DNA of 64,000 nucleotides from Paraburkholderia ferrariae NBRC 106233 (GTDB lineage: Bacteria; Pseudomonadota; Gammaproteobacteria; Burkholderiales; Burkholderiaceae): contig NZ_BAYB01000014.1 of assembly GCF_000685035.1 (NCBI RefSeq), forward strand, positions 124,001-188,000, in the 5' to 3' direction. A program made the position numbers and the translations under genes. The first letter of the stretch is position 1; every line of letters begins with the position of its first letter. The notes under the pieces are model-generated. The model searched no databases and was not told where the DNA came from. It saw only the letters and a list, made by a program, of their open reading frames with translations. Shown here one piece after another: positions 49,597 to 58,108 of the stretch.

Positions 49597-51279
49597 ATGA
49601 TCGTCGAATTGCTGAAATCGCAACCCGAAATTGCCCTTTTCCTCAGCCTCGCGCTGGGTTATCTGATTGGTTCCATCAAGTTCGGGCCGATTTCGCTCGG
49701 CGGGGTGTGCGGCACGCTGATCGTCGCGCTGGTGCTCGGGCAGACCGGCGCGCGCATCGCGCCCGACCTCAAGAACATTGCCTTCGCACTCTTCATCTTC
49801 GCGCTCGGCTTCACGGGCGGCCCGCAGTTTTTCGCCAACGTGCTGCGCGGCTGGCGCTACGGGCTCCTCTCGATCGTCGAGATCGTTTCCGTGATGACGC
49901 TCGTGATGATTGCAGTCGTTACGATGAAGCTCGACCCGGGCACCGCCGCGGGGCTCCTCGCGGGCGCCGCCACCGAATCGGCCGTGATCGGCACGGCGTC
50001 CGAGGCCGTCTCGAAGCTCGGCCTCGCCGGTGCGCAGGTCACCCAGCTCCAGTCGAACATCGCGACGGCCTATAGCGTGAGCTACCTCTTTGGCCTCATC
50101 ACCATCGTCCTCTTCACGAGCCAGATTGCGCCGCTGCTTCTGCGCATCAATCTGCGCGACGAAGCGGCGCGCCTTGCCCGCAAGCTCGGCGGCGACGGCG
50201 TGCTCGACGAAGGGCAGCGGCTCGCGCTGCCGCCGCTCGTCGGCCGTGCGTTCCTCGTGGGACCGGCGGCGGGCACCGTCGTCAGCGCGTTCGAAGCGCG
50301 CTTCGGCAACAACGTGACGATCGAGCGCGTCCTGCGCAAGGGCAAGCAGCTCGACGTGAACGCGCAGTTCGTGCTGGCGCCGGGAGACACGGTGTTCATC
50401 GCGGGGCGGCGCGAAGCGATGATCGAGGCGTCCCCGGCGTTCGGCGAGGAAGTCTCCGGCGAAAACTTCGCGCGCGCTCTTGCGCAGCGCACCGACGTGC
50501 TGGTCACGCGCCGCGACATCAACGGCATCACGCTCGCCGAGATGCGCGAGCGCGCCGAGCCTCAGGCGGGCCGCGGCATTTACGTGGCCGCGCTCACGCG
50601 CTCGGACACCACCGTGCCCGCACTGCCCGGCACCGTGGTCCAGCGCGGCGACGTGCTCACGCTCGTGGGCGCGCCCACGGACGTCGCGCGCGGCGCGAAG
50701 CGGCTCGGCTATGTCATACAGCAGACGCAGAAAACCGACTTCGTATACCTTGGCCTCGGCGTGCTGGTCGGCATGGCGATCGGCCGGCTCGGGGCAACCA
50801 TCGGCGGCGTGACGCTCGTGCTGGGCACGGGCGGCGGCTGCCTGCTCTCGGGCCTCCTGTTCGGCTGGTTGCGTTCGCACTTTCCGGTTGTCGGCTCGCT
50901 GCCTTCGGCGGCGGCCCAGGTGCTCAAAGACTTTGGTCTTGCGACCTTCATCGCGGCGGTGGGACTTTCCGCCGGCCCCGACGCCATCCGGCTCGTGCGC
51001 GAATACGGCCTGGCGCTGCCCGCCGCGGGCATTTTGCTGGTGGTGGTCCCCGGTTTCCTGTCGCTCTGGATCGGGCGCATGTTTCTCAAGCTGGAAGCGC
51101 CGATGCTGCTCGGCGCGATTGCGGGGCAGCAGTGCAGCACGCCGGCGATCAGTGCGCTCGTCGGCGTGGCGGGAAATTCGATTCCGGTGATCGGCTACAC
51201 GATCACGTACGCGTTATCGAACATCTTGTTGCCGCTGATGGGCCCGGTTGTCGTCGGGCTGGCGGCGAAGTTCGGCTAA
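49597..51279 (+). CDS. Aspartate:alanine exchanger family transporter (AspT paralogue 1)
   Basis: A 560-residue membrane protein of the AAE family. Each half has a hydrophobic repeat (about residues 10-180 and 375-560); between them are soluble RCK_C-type domains, with segments such as FVLAPGDTVFIAGRREAM and VVQRGDVLTLVGAPTDVARGAKRLG. The second half opens with DFVYLGLGVLVGMAIGRL and includes GTGGGCLLSGLLFGWLRS. AspT swaps aspartate for alanine; paralogues may carry other substrates. It is more diverged from the downstream copy than expected for a recent duplication. Together with that copy and the decarboxylase gene it forms a three-gene cluster. Confidence 0.85.
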   Translation: MIVELLKSQPEIALFLSLALGYLIGSIKFGPISLGGVCGTLIVALVLGQTGARIAPDLKNIAFALFIFALGFTGGPQFFANVLRGWRYGLLSIVEIVSVMTLVMIAVVTMKLDPGTAAGLLAGAATESAVIGTASEAVSKLGLAGAQVTQLQSNIATAYSVSYLFGLITIVLFTSQIAPLLLRINLRDEAARLARKLGGDGVLDEGQRLALPPLVGRAFLVGPAAGTVVSAFEARFGNNVTIERVLRKGKQLDVNAQFVLAPGDTVFIAGRREAMIEASPAFGEEVSGENFARALAQRTDVLVTRRDINGITLAEMRERAEPQAGRGIYVAALTRSDTTVPALPGTVVQRGDVLTLVGAPTDVARGAKRLGYVIQQTQKTDFVYLGLGVLVGMAIGRLGATIGGVTLVLGTGGGCLLSGLLFGWLRSHFPVVGSLPSAAAQVLKDFGLATFIAAVGLSAGPDAIRLVREYGLALPAAGILLVVVPGFLSLWIGRMFLKLEAPMLLGAIAGQQCSTPAISALVGVAGNSIPVIGYTITYALSNILLPLMGPVVVGLAAKFG

Positions 51280-51370
51280 CGGGGCCGCGAAGCGGCGCAC
51301 GCGCGGTGGCTTCGCTCCGATAGCGATTCATTTCCACAGCAGTACGTAGTATTCACACAGCGAGGGCACG

Positions 51371-53056
51371 ATGGAATGGCTACATGACATCTTTCACAAA
51401 TCGCCTGAGATAGCGTTGTTCCTGTCACTGGCGGTCGGCTACTGGGTCGGCCAGATCAACTTCGGGAAATTCCAGCTGGGCGGCGTGGGCGGCTCGCTGC
51501 TCGCGGCCGTCGTGATCAGCCAGGTGGGCGTGACGGTGGACAACGGCGTGAAGGCGGTGATGTTCGCCGTGTTCATCTATGCCGTGGGCTACGACTCGGG
51601 CCCGGGCTTCTTCAACTCGCTGAACCGAAAGACGCTGCGCGAGATCGCCATGGCCGTGTTCATGGCCGTCGCGGGCCTCGTGACCGTCATCATCTGCGCG
51701 AAGCTCTTTCACCTCAACAAGGGCCTCGCCGCGGGTCTCGCGGCCGGCGGCATGACGCAGTCGGCCATCATCGGCACGGCGGGCGACGCCATCGCGCGTC
51801 TCGGCCTCTCGCCCGCCGAGGTGAAGTCCATGCAGGCCGACGTCGCCATCGGCTACGCCGTGACCTACGTGTTCGGCTCGCTCGGCGCGATCATCGTCTG
51901 CGTGAACATCCTGCCCAAGTTCATGGGGCAGGGACTCAAGGAGGCCTCGATCGAGGCGGAGAAGGAGATGTCGGGCGGCGGCGACGCTTCGGGGCCGGGC
52001 CAGGTCACGGCGCTCCCCGAGCTATTCGGCCGCGTTTTCCAGGTGGAGGCGGCCGCGGGCAAGACGGTCAAGCAGCTCGAGACGGCCGAGAAGGATCTCG
52101 TCGCCATCGAAAAGGTTCGCCGCGCCGGCAAGGCGCTCGATGCGACGCCCGACTTCGTGCTCTCCCGCGACGATGTCGTGCTCGTGGTGGGGCGCCGCGA
52201 ACAGATGGTCGAGGTGGGTGCGCTGATCGGGCCGGAGGTGCCGGATTCGGGCGGCATGAGCCTCGTGATGCAGACGCGCCAGCTCGTGTTCACGAAGAAG
52301 GGCATGAATCACACGACGATCGCCGAGGTGCGCAAGAACGTGGATCGCGACATGCGCCACGGCGTGTACATCGAGAAGATCGAGCGCGTGGGGCAGCCCG
52401 TTCCCGTGCTGCCGCAAACGAAGCTCGAGCACGGCGACGTGATCACCATCTACGGCACCGCGACCGACACGAAGCGCGCGGTCCAGGAAGCGGGCTATGA
52501 ACTCGCCTACAGCAACAAGACCGACTTCATCTACATGGGCGTCGGCCTCGTGCTCGGCCTGCTGATCGGCCTGATCGTCGTGAACGTGGCGGGCATTCCG
52601 CTCACGCTCGGCTCGGGCGGCGGCTGCCTGCTCTCGGGCCTGCTGTTCGGCTGGATGCGCGGCAAGCATCCGATGTACGGCGTAATGCCGCCGGCCGCTT
52701 CGCAACTGCTCAAGGACTTCGGTCTCGCGGCGTTCGTTGCCGTGGTGGGCCTGAACTCGGGCCTGCAGGCCGTGGTGACGGTCAAGCAGAGCGGCATCAC
52801 GATCTTCCTGCTCGGCGTGGTCGTGACGATGGTTCCGCTGCTCCTCACGATGCTCTTCGGCCGCTACGTGCTGAAGTACAACAACGCGGCGATCCTCGCG
52901 GGCGCGCTGTCCGGCGCACGCAGTGCGAATCCGGCGTTCGGCGGCGTGCTCGACAAGGCCGAAAGCGCGGTGCCGACCGTGCCGTTCGCCATCACCTACG
53001 CGATCGCCAACGTGCTGCTCACGCTGCTCGGGCCGCTCGTGGTCGGTCTCGCATAA
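51371..53056 (+). CDS. aspT: Aspartate:alanine antiporter AspT
   Basis: A 561-residue electrogenic exchanger importing aspartate for alanine. The layout matches the upstream paralogue: an N-terminal hydrophobic repeat starting EIALFLSLAVGYWVGQINFG, central RCK_C-type domains (FVLSRDDVVLVVGRREQM), and a C-terminal repeat with GSGGGCLLSGLLFGWMRGKHPMYG. I call this copy AspT because it stands directly before the aspartate decarboxylase gene, 67 bases away. Exchange plus proton-consuming decarboxylation generates a proton gradient and removes acid, as worked out in Tetragenococcus. Confidence 0.9.
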   Translation: MEWLHDIFHKSPEIALFLSLAVGYWVGQINFGKFQLGGVGGSLLAAVVISQVGVTVDNGVKAVMFAVFIYAVGYDSGPGFFNSLNRKTLREIAMAVFMAVAGLVTVIICAKLFHLNKGLAAGLAAGGMTQSAIIGTAGDAIARLGLSPAEVKSMQADVAIGYAVTYVFGSLGAIIVCVNILPKFMGQGLKEASIEAEKEMSGGGDASGPGQVTALPELFGRVFQVEAAAGKTVKQLETAEKDLVAIEKVRRAGKALDATPDFVLSRDDVVLVVGRREQMVEVGALIGPEVPDSGGMSLVMQTRQLVFTKKGMNHTTIAEVRKNVDRDMRHGVYIEKIERVGQPVPVLPQTKLEHGDVITIYGTATDTKRAVQEAGYELAYSNKTDFIYMGVGLVLGLLIGLIVVNVAGIPLTLGSGGGCLLSGLLFGWMRGKHPMYGVMPPAASQLLKDFGLAAFVAVVGLNSGLQAVVTVKQSGITIFLLGVVVTMVPLLLTMLFGRYVLKYNNAAILAGALSGARSANPAFGGVLDKAESAVPTVPFAITYAIANVLLTLLGPLVVGLA

Positions 53057-53068
53057 CGCTCAGGACAG

Positions 53069-53096
53069 GCGGGGCGCCCCTCGGGCGGCGCCCCGC
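53069..53096. other. GC hairpin between aspT and asdA
   Basis: A 10-bp stem (GCGGGGCGCC at 53069-53078, GGCGCCCCGC at 53087-53096) with an 8-base loop lies in the 67-base gap. ATCCTTCTTCC follows rather than a T-run, so it is more likely a partial terminator or RNA-stability element between the two genes than a full stop. Confidence 0.55.
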
Positions 53097-53123
53097 ATCC
53101 TTCTTCCACTGGAGAAATGCACC

Positions 53124-54785
53124 ATGGCAAAAGGTAAAGAAGCGAAGGAAAAGTCGGGTCTCGACGCATTGAGCCCGTTCGAGCTGAAGGACGAGCTGAT
53201 CAAGGCGGCGGGCGGCGGCGCAGCCGAGCGCCCGGCCAACTTCTCGATGCTCAACGCCGGCCGCGGCAACCCCAACTTCCTCGCCACCATTCCGCGTCAC
53301 GGCTTCTGGCAACTGGGCCTCTTCGCCATGCGCGAATCGGAGCGCTCGTTCGCCTACATGCCCGAAGGCGTGGGCGGCTTCCCGCAGCGCGTGGGTATCG
53401 TCGAGCGGTTCGACCTCTTCGTGCGCGAGAACAAGGGCCAGCCCGGCATCGATTTCCTGGCGGGCGCCGTGTCTTACGTGCGCGACCAGCTCGGGCTTTC
53501 GGCGGGCGACTTCCTCTACGAAATGTGCGAAGGCATTCTCGCCTGCAACTATCCGGTGCCGGACCGCATGCTCAGGCTTTCGGAGATCATCGTCGGCCAG
53601 TACCTGCGCCGCGAGATGGTCGGCAAGCATCCGTTCGTCGGCGAGTTCGACGTGTTCGCCGTGGAAGGCGGCACGGCGGCGATGACGTACATCTTCAACA
53701 CGATGCGCGAGAATTTCCTCATCAAGCCGGGCGACACCATCGCGCTCGGCATGCCGATCTTCACGCCGTACATCGAGATTCCGGAACTCAACGACTACGA
53801 GCTCAACGTCGTGCACGTGGAGGCCAAGGTCGAGAACGACTGGCAGTACTCGAAGAAGGAACTCGACAAGCTGCGCGACCCGAAGATCAAGGCGTTCTTC
53901 CTCGTGAACCCGAGCAATCCGCCTTCGGTGAAGATCGACGACGAGAGCCTCGAATACATCGCCGAGATCATCAAGGAGCGTCCGGACCTCATCCTCCTGA
54001 CCGACGACGTGTACGGCACCTTCGCCGACAACTTCGTCTCGCTCTTCGCGCTCGCGCCGAAGAACACGATTCTTGTGTACTCCTATTCGAAGTACTTCGG
54101 CGCGACGGGCTGGCGCCTCGGTGCGATCGCCACGCATCGCGACAACGTGCTCGACCACCTGCTCGCGAAGCTGCCGAAGGACGAAAAGAAGATCCTGCAC
54201 AAGCGCTACGAGTCGATCACCACCGAGCCGGACAACCTCAAGTTCATCGACCGCCTCGTGGCCGACAGCCGCACGGTGGCGCTGAATCACACGGCCGGTC
54301 TTTCGACGCCGCAGCAGGTGCAGATGGTGCTCTTCTCGCTGTTTTCGCTGATGGACACGCCGGACGCGTACAAGAATGCGCTCAAGCGCCTGATCCGCAA
54401 CCGCAAGCGCGCGCTCTTCGAGGAGATGGGCATTGCCTACGACGAGAGCGACCCGAATCAGGTGGACTACTACACGATTCTCGACATGGAATACCTGGGC
54501 GAGAAACTCTTCGGCCGCGATTTCGTGGACTGGCTGCTCAAGCAGGTGAAGCCGAACGAGCTGCTGTTCCGTCTCGCGAGCGACGCGCGCGTCGTGCTGC
54601 TGCCGGGTATGGGCTTTGGCACGCCGCATCCGTCGGGCCGCGTGTCGCTGGCGAACCTGAACGAGTCGGACTATCGCAAGATCGGCCGCGCGGTGCGCAA
54701 GCTCACCGAGGAGTGGGTGCAGAAGTACAACGCCGCGACCGGCAAGAAGCTCGATCCGGCTGCGGTGAAGACCGTGAAGAAGTAG
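53124..54785 (+). CDS. asdA: Bifunctional aspartate transaminase / aspartate 4-decarboxylase
   Basis: A 553-residue PLP enzyme that decarboxylates L-aspartate to L-alanine and can also transaminate. The fold-type I core is clear: NAGRGNPNF near the N-terminus, FFLVNPSNPPSVK (Asn contacting PLP), LLTDDVYGTFADNF with the ring-binding Asp/Tyr, and the Schiff-base Lys in VYSYSKYFGATGWRLG. It is much longer than a simple aspartate aminotransferase, as expected for AspD. A GGAG ribosome site precedes the ATG at 53124. It follows aspT, making a proton-motive decarboxylation cycle, and ends at a strong terminator. Confidence 0.94.
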   Translation: MAKGKEAKEKSGLDALSPFELKDELIKAAGGGAAERPANFSMLNAGRGNPNFLATIPRHGFWQLGLFAMRESERSFAYMPEGVGGFPQRVGIVERFDLFVRENKGQPGIDFLAGAVSYVRDQLGLSAGDFLYEMCEGILACNYPVPDRMLRLSEIIVGQYLRREMVGKHPFVGEFDVFAVEGGTAAMTYIFNTMRENFLIKPGDTIALGMPIFTPYIEIPELNDYELNVVHVEAKVENDWQYSKKELDKLRDPKIKAFFLVNPSNPPSVKIDDESLEYIAEIIKERPDLILLTDDVYGTFADNFVSLFALAPKNTILVYSYSKYFGATGWRLGAIATHRDNVLDHLLAKLPKDEKKILHKRYESITTEPDNLKFIDRLVADSRTVALNHTAGLSTPQQVQMVLFSLFSLMDTPDAYKNALKRLIRNRKRALFEEMGIAYDESDPNQVDYYTILDMEYLGEKLFGRDFVDWLLKQVKPNELLFRLASDARVVLLPGMGFGTPHPSGRVSLANLNESDYRKIGRAVRKLTEEWVQKYNAATGKKLDPAAVKTVKK

Positions 54786-54857
54786 GGCTCGGCGTGAGGC
54801 GGGGGCTCGGCGGAAGCCGTGCTGCTGCCCCCGTCTTCATGCGGAAATTCATGCGGA

Positions 54858-54896
54858 AACGCCGCACCGGCAAGCAAGGCCGTGCGGCGTTTTTTT
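54858..54896. terminator. Terminator after asdA
   Basis: A 10-bp stem (AACGCCGCAC at 54858-54867, GTGCGGCGTT at 54882-54891) is followed by TTTTT. Just before it, TTCATGCGGAAA occurs twice with a small variation. The tail touches the end of the convergent MFS gene. Confidence 0.85.
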
Positions 54897-56137
54897 CATT
54901 CGGCGCCTGTGGCGGCCGGTGCGCCGGCCACCGAGGCGGCCGCCTGCGCGTCGCGCACGCTGCGCCGGTGCAGCGACGCCGAAAGCACGACCGCCGCGGC
55001 CGCGGCCATGGCAGCGAAGAGAAACACCGAGCCGTAGCCGAACAGGTTCGCGACATAGCCGGCAAGCGGGCCGGTAATGCCGAGCGAGAGGTCGAGGAAC
55101 ACCGAGTACGCGGAGAGCGCCGCGCCGCGGCTGGCGGCCGGCACCAGACCGACCGCTTCCACGCCGAGCGCCGGAAAGACCAGCGCGAAGCCGAAGCCCG
55201 TGAGCGCGGCGCCGGCCAGCGCGACGTGCGGCACCGGCGCGAGCCACAGCAAAAGCAGCCCCGCGCATTCGCACGAGAACGACGCGATGGCCACGCGAAA
55301 GCCGCCGAAGCGCTTGATCGTGTTGGCGAACAACAGGCGCGCGCCGATGAACATGAGGCCGAACACGGTCAGCGTGAAGGCGGCGTTGGGCCACTGGCGC
55401 GCGGCGTAGAAGAGCGTGATGAAGGTGGCGATCGAGCCGAAGCCCGCGGAGCCGAGCGCGAGGCCCATGCCGTGCGGGAACACGCGCATGAACACGCTGC
55501 GGTACGACAGGCGTTCGCCGTGCACCACCGGCACGGGCGCGATGGGGCGCGCGAGCCAGTAGCCGAGCGCGGCGAGCCCGACCACGGCGACGCCGAGCGT
55601 CCAGTAGCCGAGGTAATGCGCGAACTCCACGCCGAGCGGCGCGCCGATGGCGAGCGCGCCGTACGTGGCGATGCCGTTCCAGGAGATCACGCGCGCGTTG
55701 TTGGCGGTGCCCACGCGGCCGATGCCCCAGAGGATCGCGCCGGTGCCGCAGAGGCTTTCGCCGCAGCCGAGCAGGAGGCGGCTCGCCACGAGCAGCGCGA
55801 GCGAGAGCGCGGGCCAGTGCGCGACGAGCGTGGCGAGCAGGAGCAGCACGCCGCTCGCGCCGCAGCCGATCAGGCCGAGCGTGACGGTGCGCTTGGGGCC
55901 GAGCGTGTCGGCCGAGCGGCCGGCGAGCGCGCGCGAGGCGAGCGTGGCGAGGTACTGCACGCTGATGGCGCCGCCCGCCACGACGGTGCTGAAACCGAGG
56001 TCGTTATGGACGTAGCCCGGCAGCACCGCGAGCGGGATGCCGATGGTCAAATAGCAGAGGAACGTGAAAAAGACGACGGGAATGATCTGCAAGGTCGTTG
56101 CAAACGCGCTGCGCTCAGGCGCCGAATCAGCGGACAT
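54896..56137 (-). CDS. MFS transporter (YhhS/YfcJ family)
   Basis: A 413-residue twelve-helix carrier. The family features are PLAVLPGYVHNDLGFSTVVAG, SRALAGRSADTLGPKR in loop 2-3, LLGCGESLCGTGAILWGIGRVG and NGIATYGALAIGAPLGV. E. coli YhhS/YfcJ relatives are linked to arabinose or glyphosate efflux, but no substrate is established. The start at 56137 matches the family N-terminus; a 30-residue upstream extension in frame does not. Confidence 0.87.
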   Translation of the reverse strand: MSADSAPERSAFATTLQIIPVVFFTFLCYLTIGIPLAVLPGYVHNDLGFSTVVAGGAISVQYLATLASRALAGRSADTLGPKRTVTLGLIGCGASGVLLLLATLVAHWPALSLALLVASRLLLGCGESLCGTGAILWGIGRVGTANNARVISWNGIATYGALAIGAPLGVEFAHYLGYWTLGVAVVGLAALGYWLARPIAPVPVVHGERLSYRSVFMRVFPHGMGLALGSAGFGSIATFITLFYAARQWPNAAFTLTVFGLMFIGARLLFANTIKRFGGFRVAIASFSCECAGLLLLWLAPVPHVALAGAALTGFGFALVFPALGVEAVGLVPAASRGAALSAYSVFLDLSLGITGPLAGYVANLFGYGSVFLFAAMAAAAAVVLSASLHRRSVRDAQAAASVAGAPAATGAE

Positions 56138-56505
56138 GGGGAAAATGCGGATGGAAGACGGCAGGGAAGGCGTGATTGTCCCATGGAACCGGTTCTTCTG
56201 CAGTCGTTGAAAAGCGGTTTTGGCCACAGAAACGAGCCGGAGAGGCCCGCGACATGTGCCCCGATTTTAAAACGAAATGGCTGAAATCGTGTGTTGACGA
56301 TATTTTTGCGGATAATCGGCCATACCGGTATACGCCGACATAAGCCAACACCCCGCGCGACAGGCCGATTTATCGATTCAACGATATATCCCCCATGCAC
56401 CTGCGCCTATGGGTTGTAAATATTGGTGGTGATAGCGTTCGAACCGTCCACAGAAGCGTGCCCAGCAGTCGTTGCGGGCACGTACACCCAGACGAGTCAG
56501 AAATC
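56138..56505. other. Regulatory region upstream of xdhA
   Basis: This 368-base gap separates the divergent MFS gene from xdhA. The middle (56265-56430) is AT-rich and holds a candidate promoter at 56306-56334 and a TTATCGATTCAACGATA imperfect palindrome near 56370. I see no gene in it. Confidence 0.5.
56306..56334 (+). promoter_or_regulatory. Candidate promoter for xdhABC
   Basis: TTGCGG (56306-56311) and TATACG (56329-56334) are spaced by 17 bases, each a 4/6 match to the sigma-70 boxes. It lies 172 bases upstream of the xdhA start. Confidence 0.35.
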
Positions 56506-58077
56506 ATGAGTCAGCCGATCCGCTTCTACCACCGCAACGCGATCCGCGAGGTCAGCGGCGCGGGCGTTACCCGCTCCGTTCTCCAGTACCTGCGCGAAGA
56601 CGCGCACTGCACCGGCACCAAGGAAGGCTGTGCCGAAGGCGACTGCGGCGCGTGCACGGTCGTCGTCGGCGAGCGCAACGAGGCGGGCGGCGTGAGCTTC
56701 AAGGCCGTCAACGCGTGCATCCAGTTCCTGCCCACGCTCGACGGCAAGGCGCTCTTCACGGTCGAAGACCTGCGCCAGCCGGACGGCTCGCTGCATCCCG
56801 TCCAGCAGGCCATGGTCGATTGCCACGGTTCGCAGTGCGGCTTCTGCACGCCGGGCTTCGTCATGTCGATGTGGGCGCTCTACGAGAAGCACGGGCACGA
56901 GCATGCCGGCGCGCCCGCCGCGTCCGCTTCGTCCGCCGCTGCCGGCTGCCCGGGCAAGGGCGCCTGCACCGTGCCCTCGCGCGAGGAGATTGCCAACGCG
57001 CTCACCGGCAACCTGTGCCGCTGCACGGGCTATCGCCCGATTCTCGACGCCGCCGACCGCATGTTCCAGGCCGGCGCGCCGAAACGGCCCGTCGATGTCG
57101 AAGCCCTCGCGCGCACGCTGGCCACCATCGAGCGCGGGGACACCTTCCACTACGAACACAAGGGCCAGCAGTTCGACGCGCCGCGCAGCGTCGATGCGCT
57201 CGCCGCGATCAAGGCGGCGCGCCCCGCCACGCGCATCCTGGCCGGCAGCACCGACATCGGCCTGTGGGTCACGAAGCAGATGCGCGAGCTGGGCGACATC
57301 GTCTACGTGGGCCAGGTGGAAGCGATGCGCCAGATCGAAGTGGGCAGCGACTGGATCGAGATCGGCGCGGGCGTCACCGTCGAGCGCGGCTATGCCGAGC
57401 TCGCGAAGCACTACCCCGAACTCAACGAAATGTGGCAGCGCTTCGCCTCGCTGCCGATTCGCAACGCGGGCACGATCGGCGGCAATGTCGCGAACGGCTC
57501 GCCCATCGGCGACTCGATGCCGGGCCTCATCGCGCTCGGCGCGCACGTCGTGCTGCGCGGCGGCGACGTGACGCGCGAACTGGCGCTCGAAGACCTCTAC
57601 CTCGCGTACCAGAAGAAGGACATGGCCGAACACGAGTTCGTGCTCGCGTTGAAGGTGCCCACCCGCACGGGCGCGCGCAAGAACCTGCAGTTCCGCACCT
57701 ACAAGATTTCGAAGCGCTTCGACTCGGACATCTCGGCCGTGTGCGCCGCCTTTGCCTTCATCGCGGATGGCGAGACGATCCGCGAACCGCGCATCGCGTT
57801 CGGCGGCATGGCGGCGACGCCCAAACGCGCGACGCATACCGAAGGCGTGCTGGCGGATGCGCAATGGCACGAAGCCACGGCGCAGGCCGCGATGATCGCA
57901 CTCGGCAAGGACTACGCGCCGCTTTCCGATATGCGCGCCACCGACGAATACCGCATCGAGGCGGCAAAGAACACGCTGTATCGCTTCTGGCTGGAAACGC
58001 GCCCGCACAACCCGCTCGCCCAGCAGGCCGTGAACGTGCGCGCCGTGCTGGCGGCCGGTGCTGCCGAGGCCGTCTGA
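56506..58077 (+). CDS. xdhA: Xanthine dehydrogenase small subunit (2Fe-2S/FAD)
   Basis: A 523-residue electron-transfer subunit. The N-terminal 2Fe-2S domain has CTGTKEGCAEGDCGACTVV; the second cluster domain has CGFCTPGFVMSMW and GNLCRCTGYRPI. A 30-residue Ala/Ser/Gly insert (near residue 135) interrupts this domain. The FAD domain begins around residue 210 (AGSTDIGLWVTKQ, then PIRNAGTIGGNVANGSPIGDSMP) and a C-terminal flavoprotein domain closes it. Electrons from hypoxanthine/xanthine oxidation in XdhB pass through here to NAD+. First gene of xdhABC. Confidence 0.97.
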   Translation: MSQPIRFYHRNAIREVSGAGVTRSVLQYLREDAHCTGTKEGCAEGDCGACTVVVGERNEAGGVSFKAVNACIQFLPTLDGKALFTVEDLRQPDGSLHPVQQAMVDCHGSQCGFCTPGFVMSMWALYEKHGHEHAGAPAASASSAAAGCPGKGACTVPSREEIANALTGNLCRCTGYRPILDAADRMFQAGAPKRPVDVEALARTLATIERGDTFHYEHKGQQFDAPRSVDALAAIKAARPATRILAGSTDIGLWVTKQMRELGDIVYVGQVEAMRQIEVGSDWIEIGAGVTVERGYAELAKHYPELNEMWQRFASLPIRNAGTIGGNVANGSPIGDSMPGLIALGAHVVLRGGDVTRELALEDLYLAYQKKDMAEHEFVLALKVPTRTGARKNLQFRTYKISKRFDSDISAVCAAFAFIADGETIREPRIAFGGMAATPKRATHTEGVLADAQWHEATAQAAMIALGKDYAPLSDMRATDEYRIEAAKNTLYRFWLETRPHNPLAQQAVNVRAVLAAGAAEAV

Positions 58078-58108
58078 GCCATCAGGAACCGAGAAGGAGA
58101 ACGAAACA

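Noticed and set aside
53525..56284. 919-codon plus-strand open frame after asdA
   Set aside because: Its first part is asdA in a different frame and its second part is antisense to the MFS gene; strongly Arg/Glu/Ala-biased without any domain.
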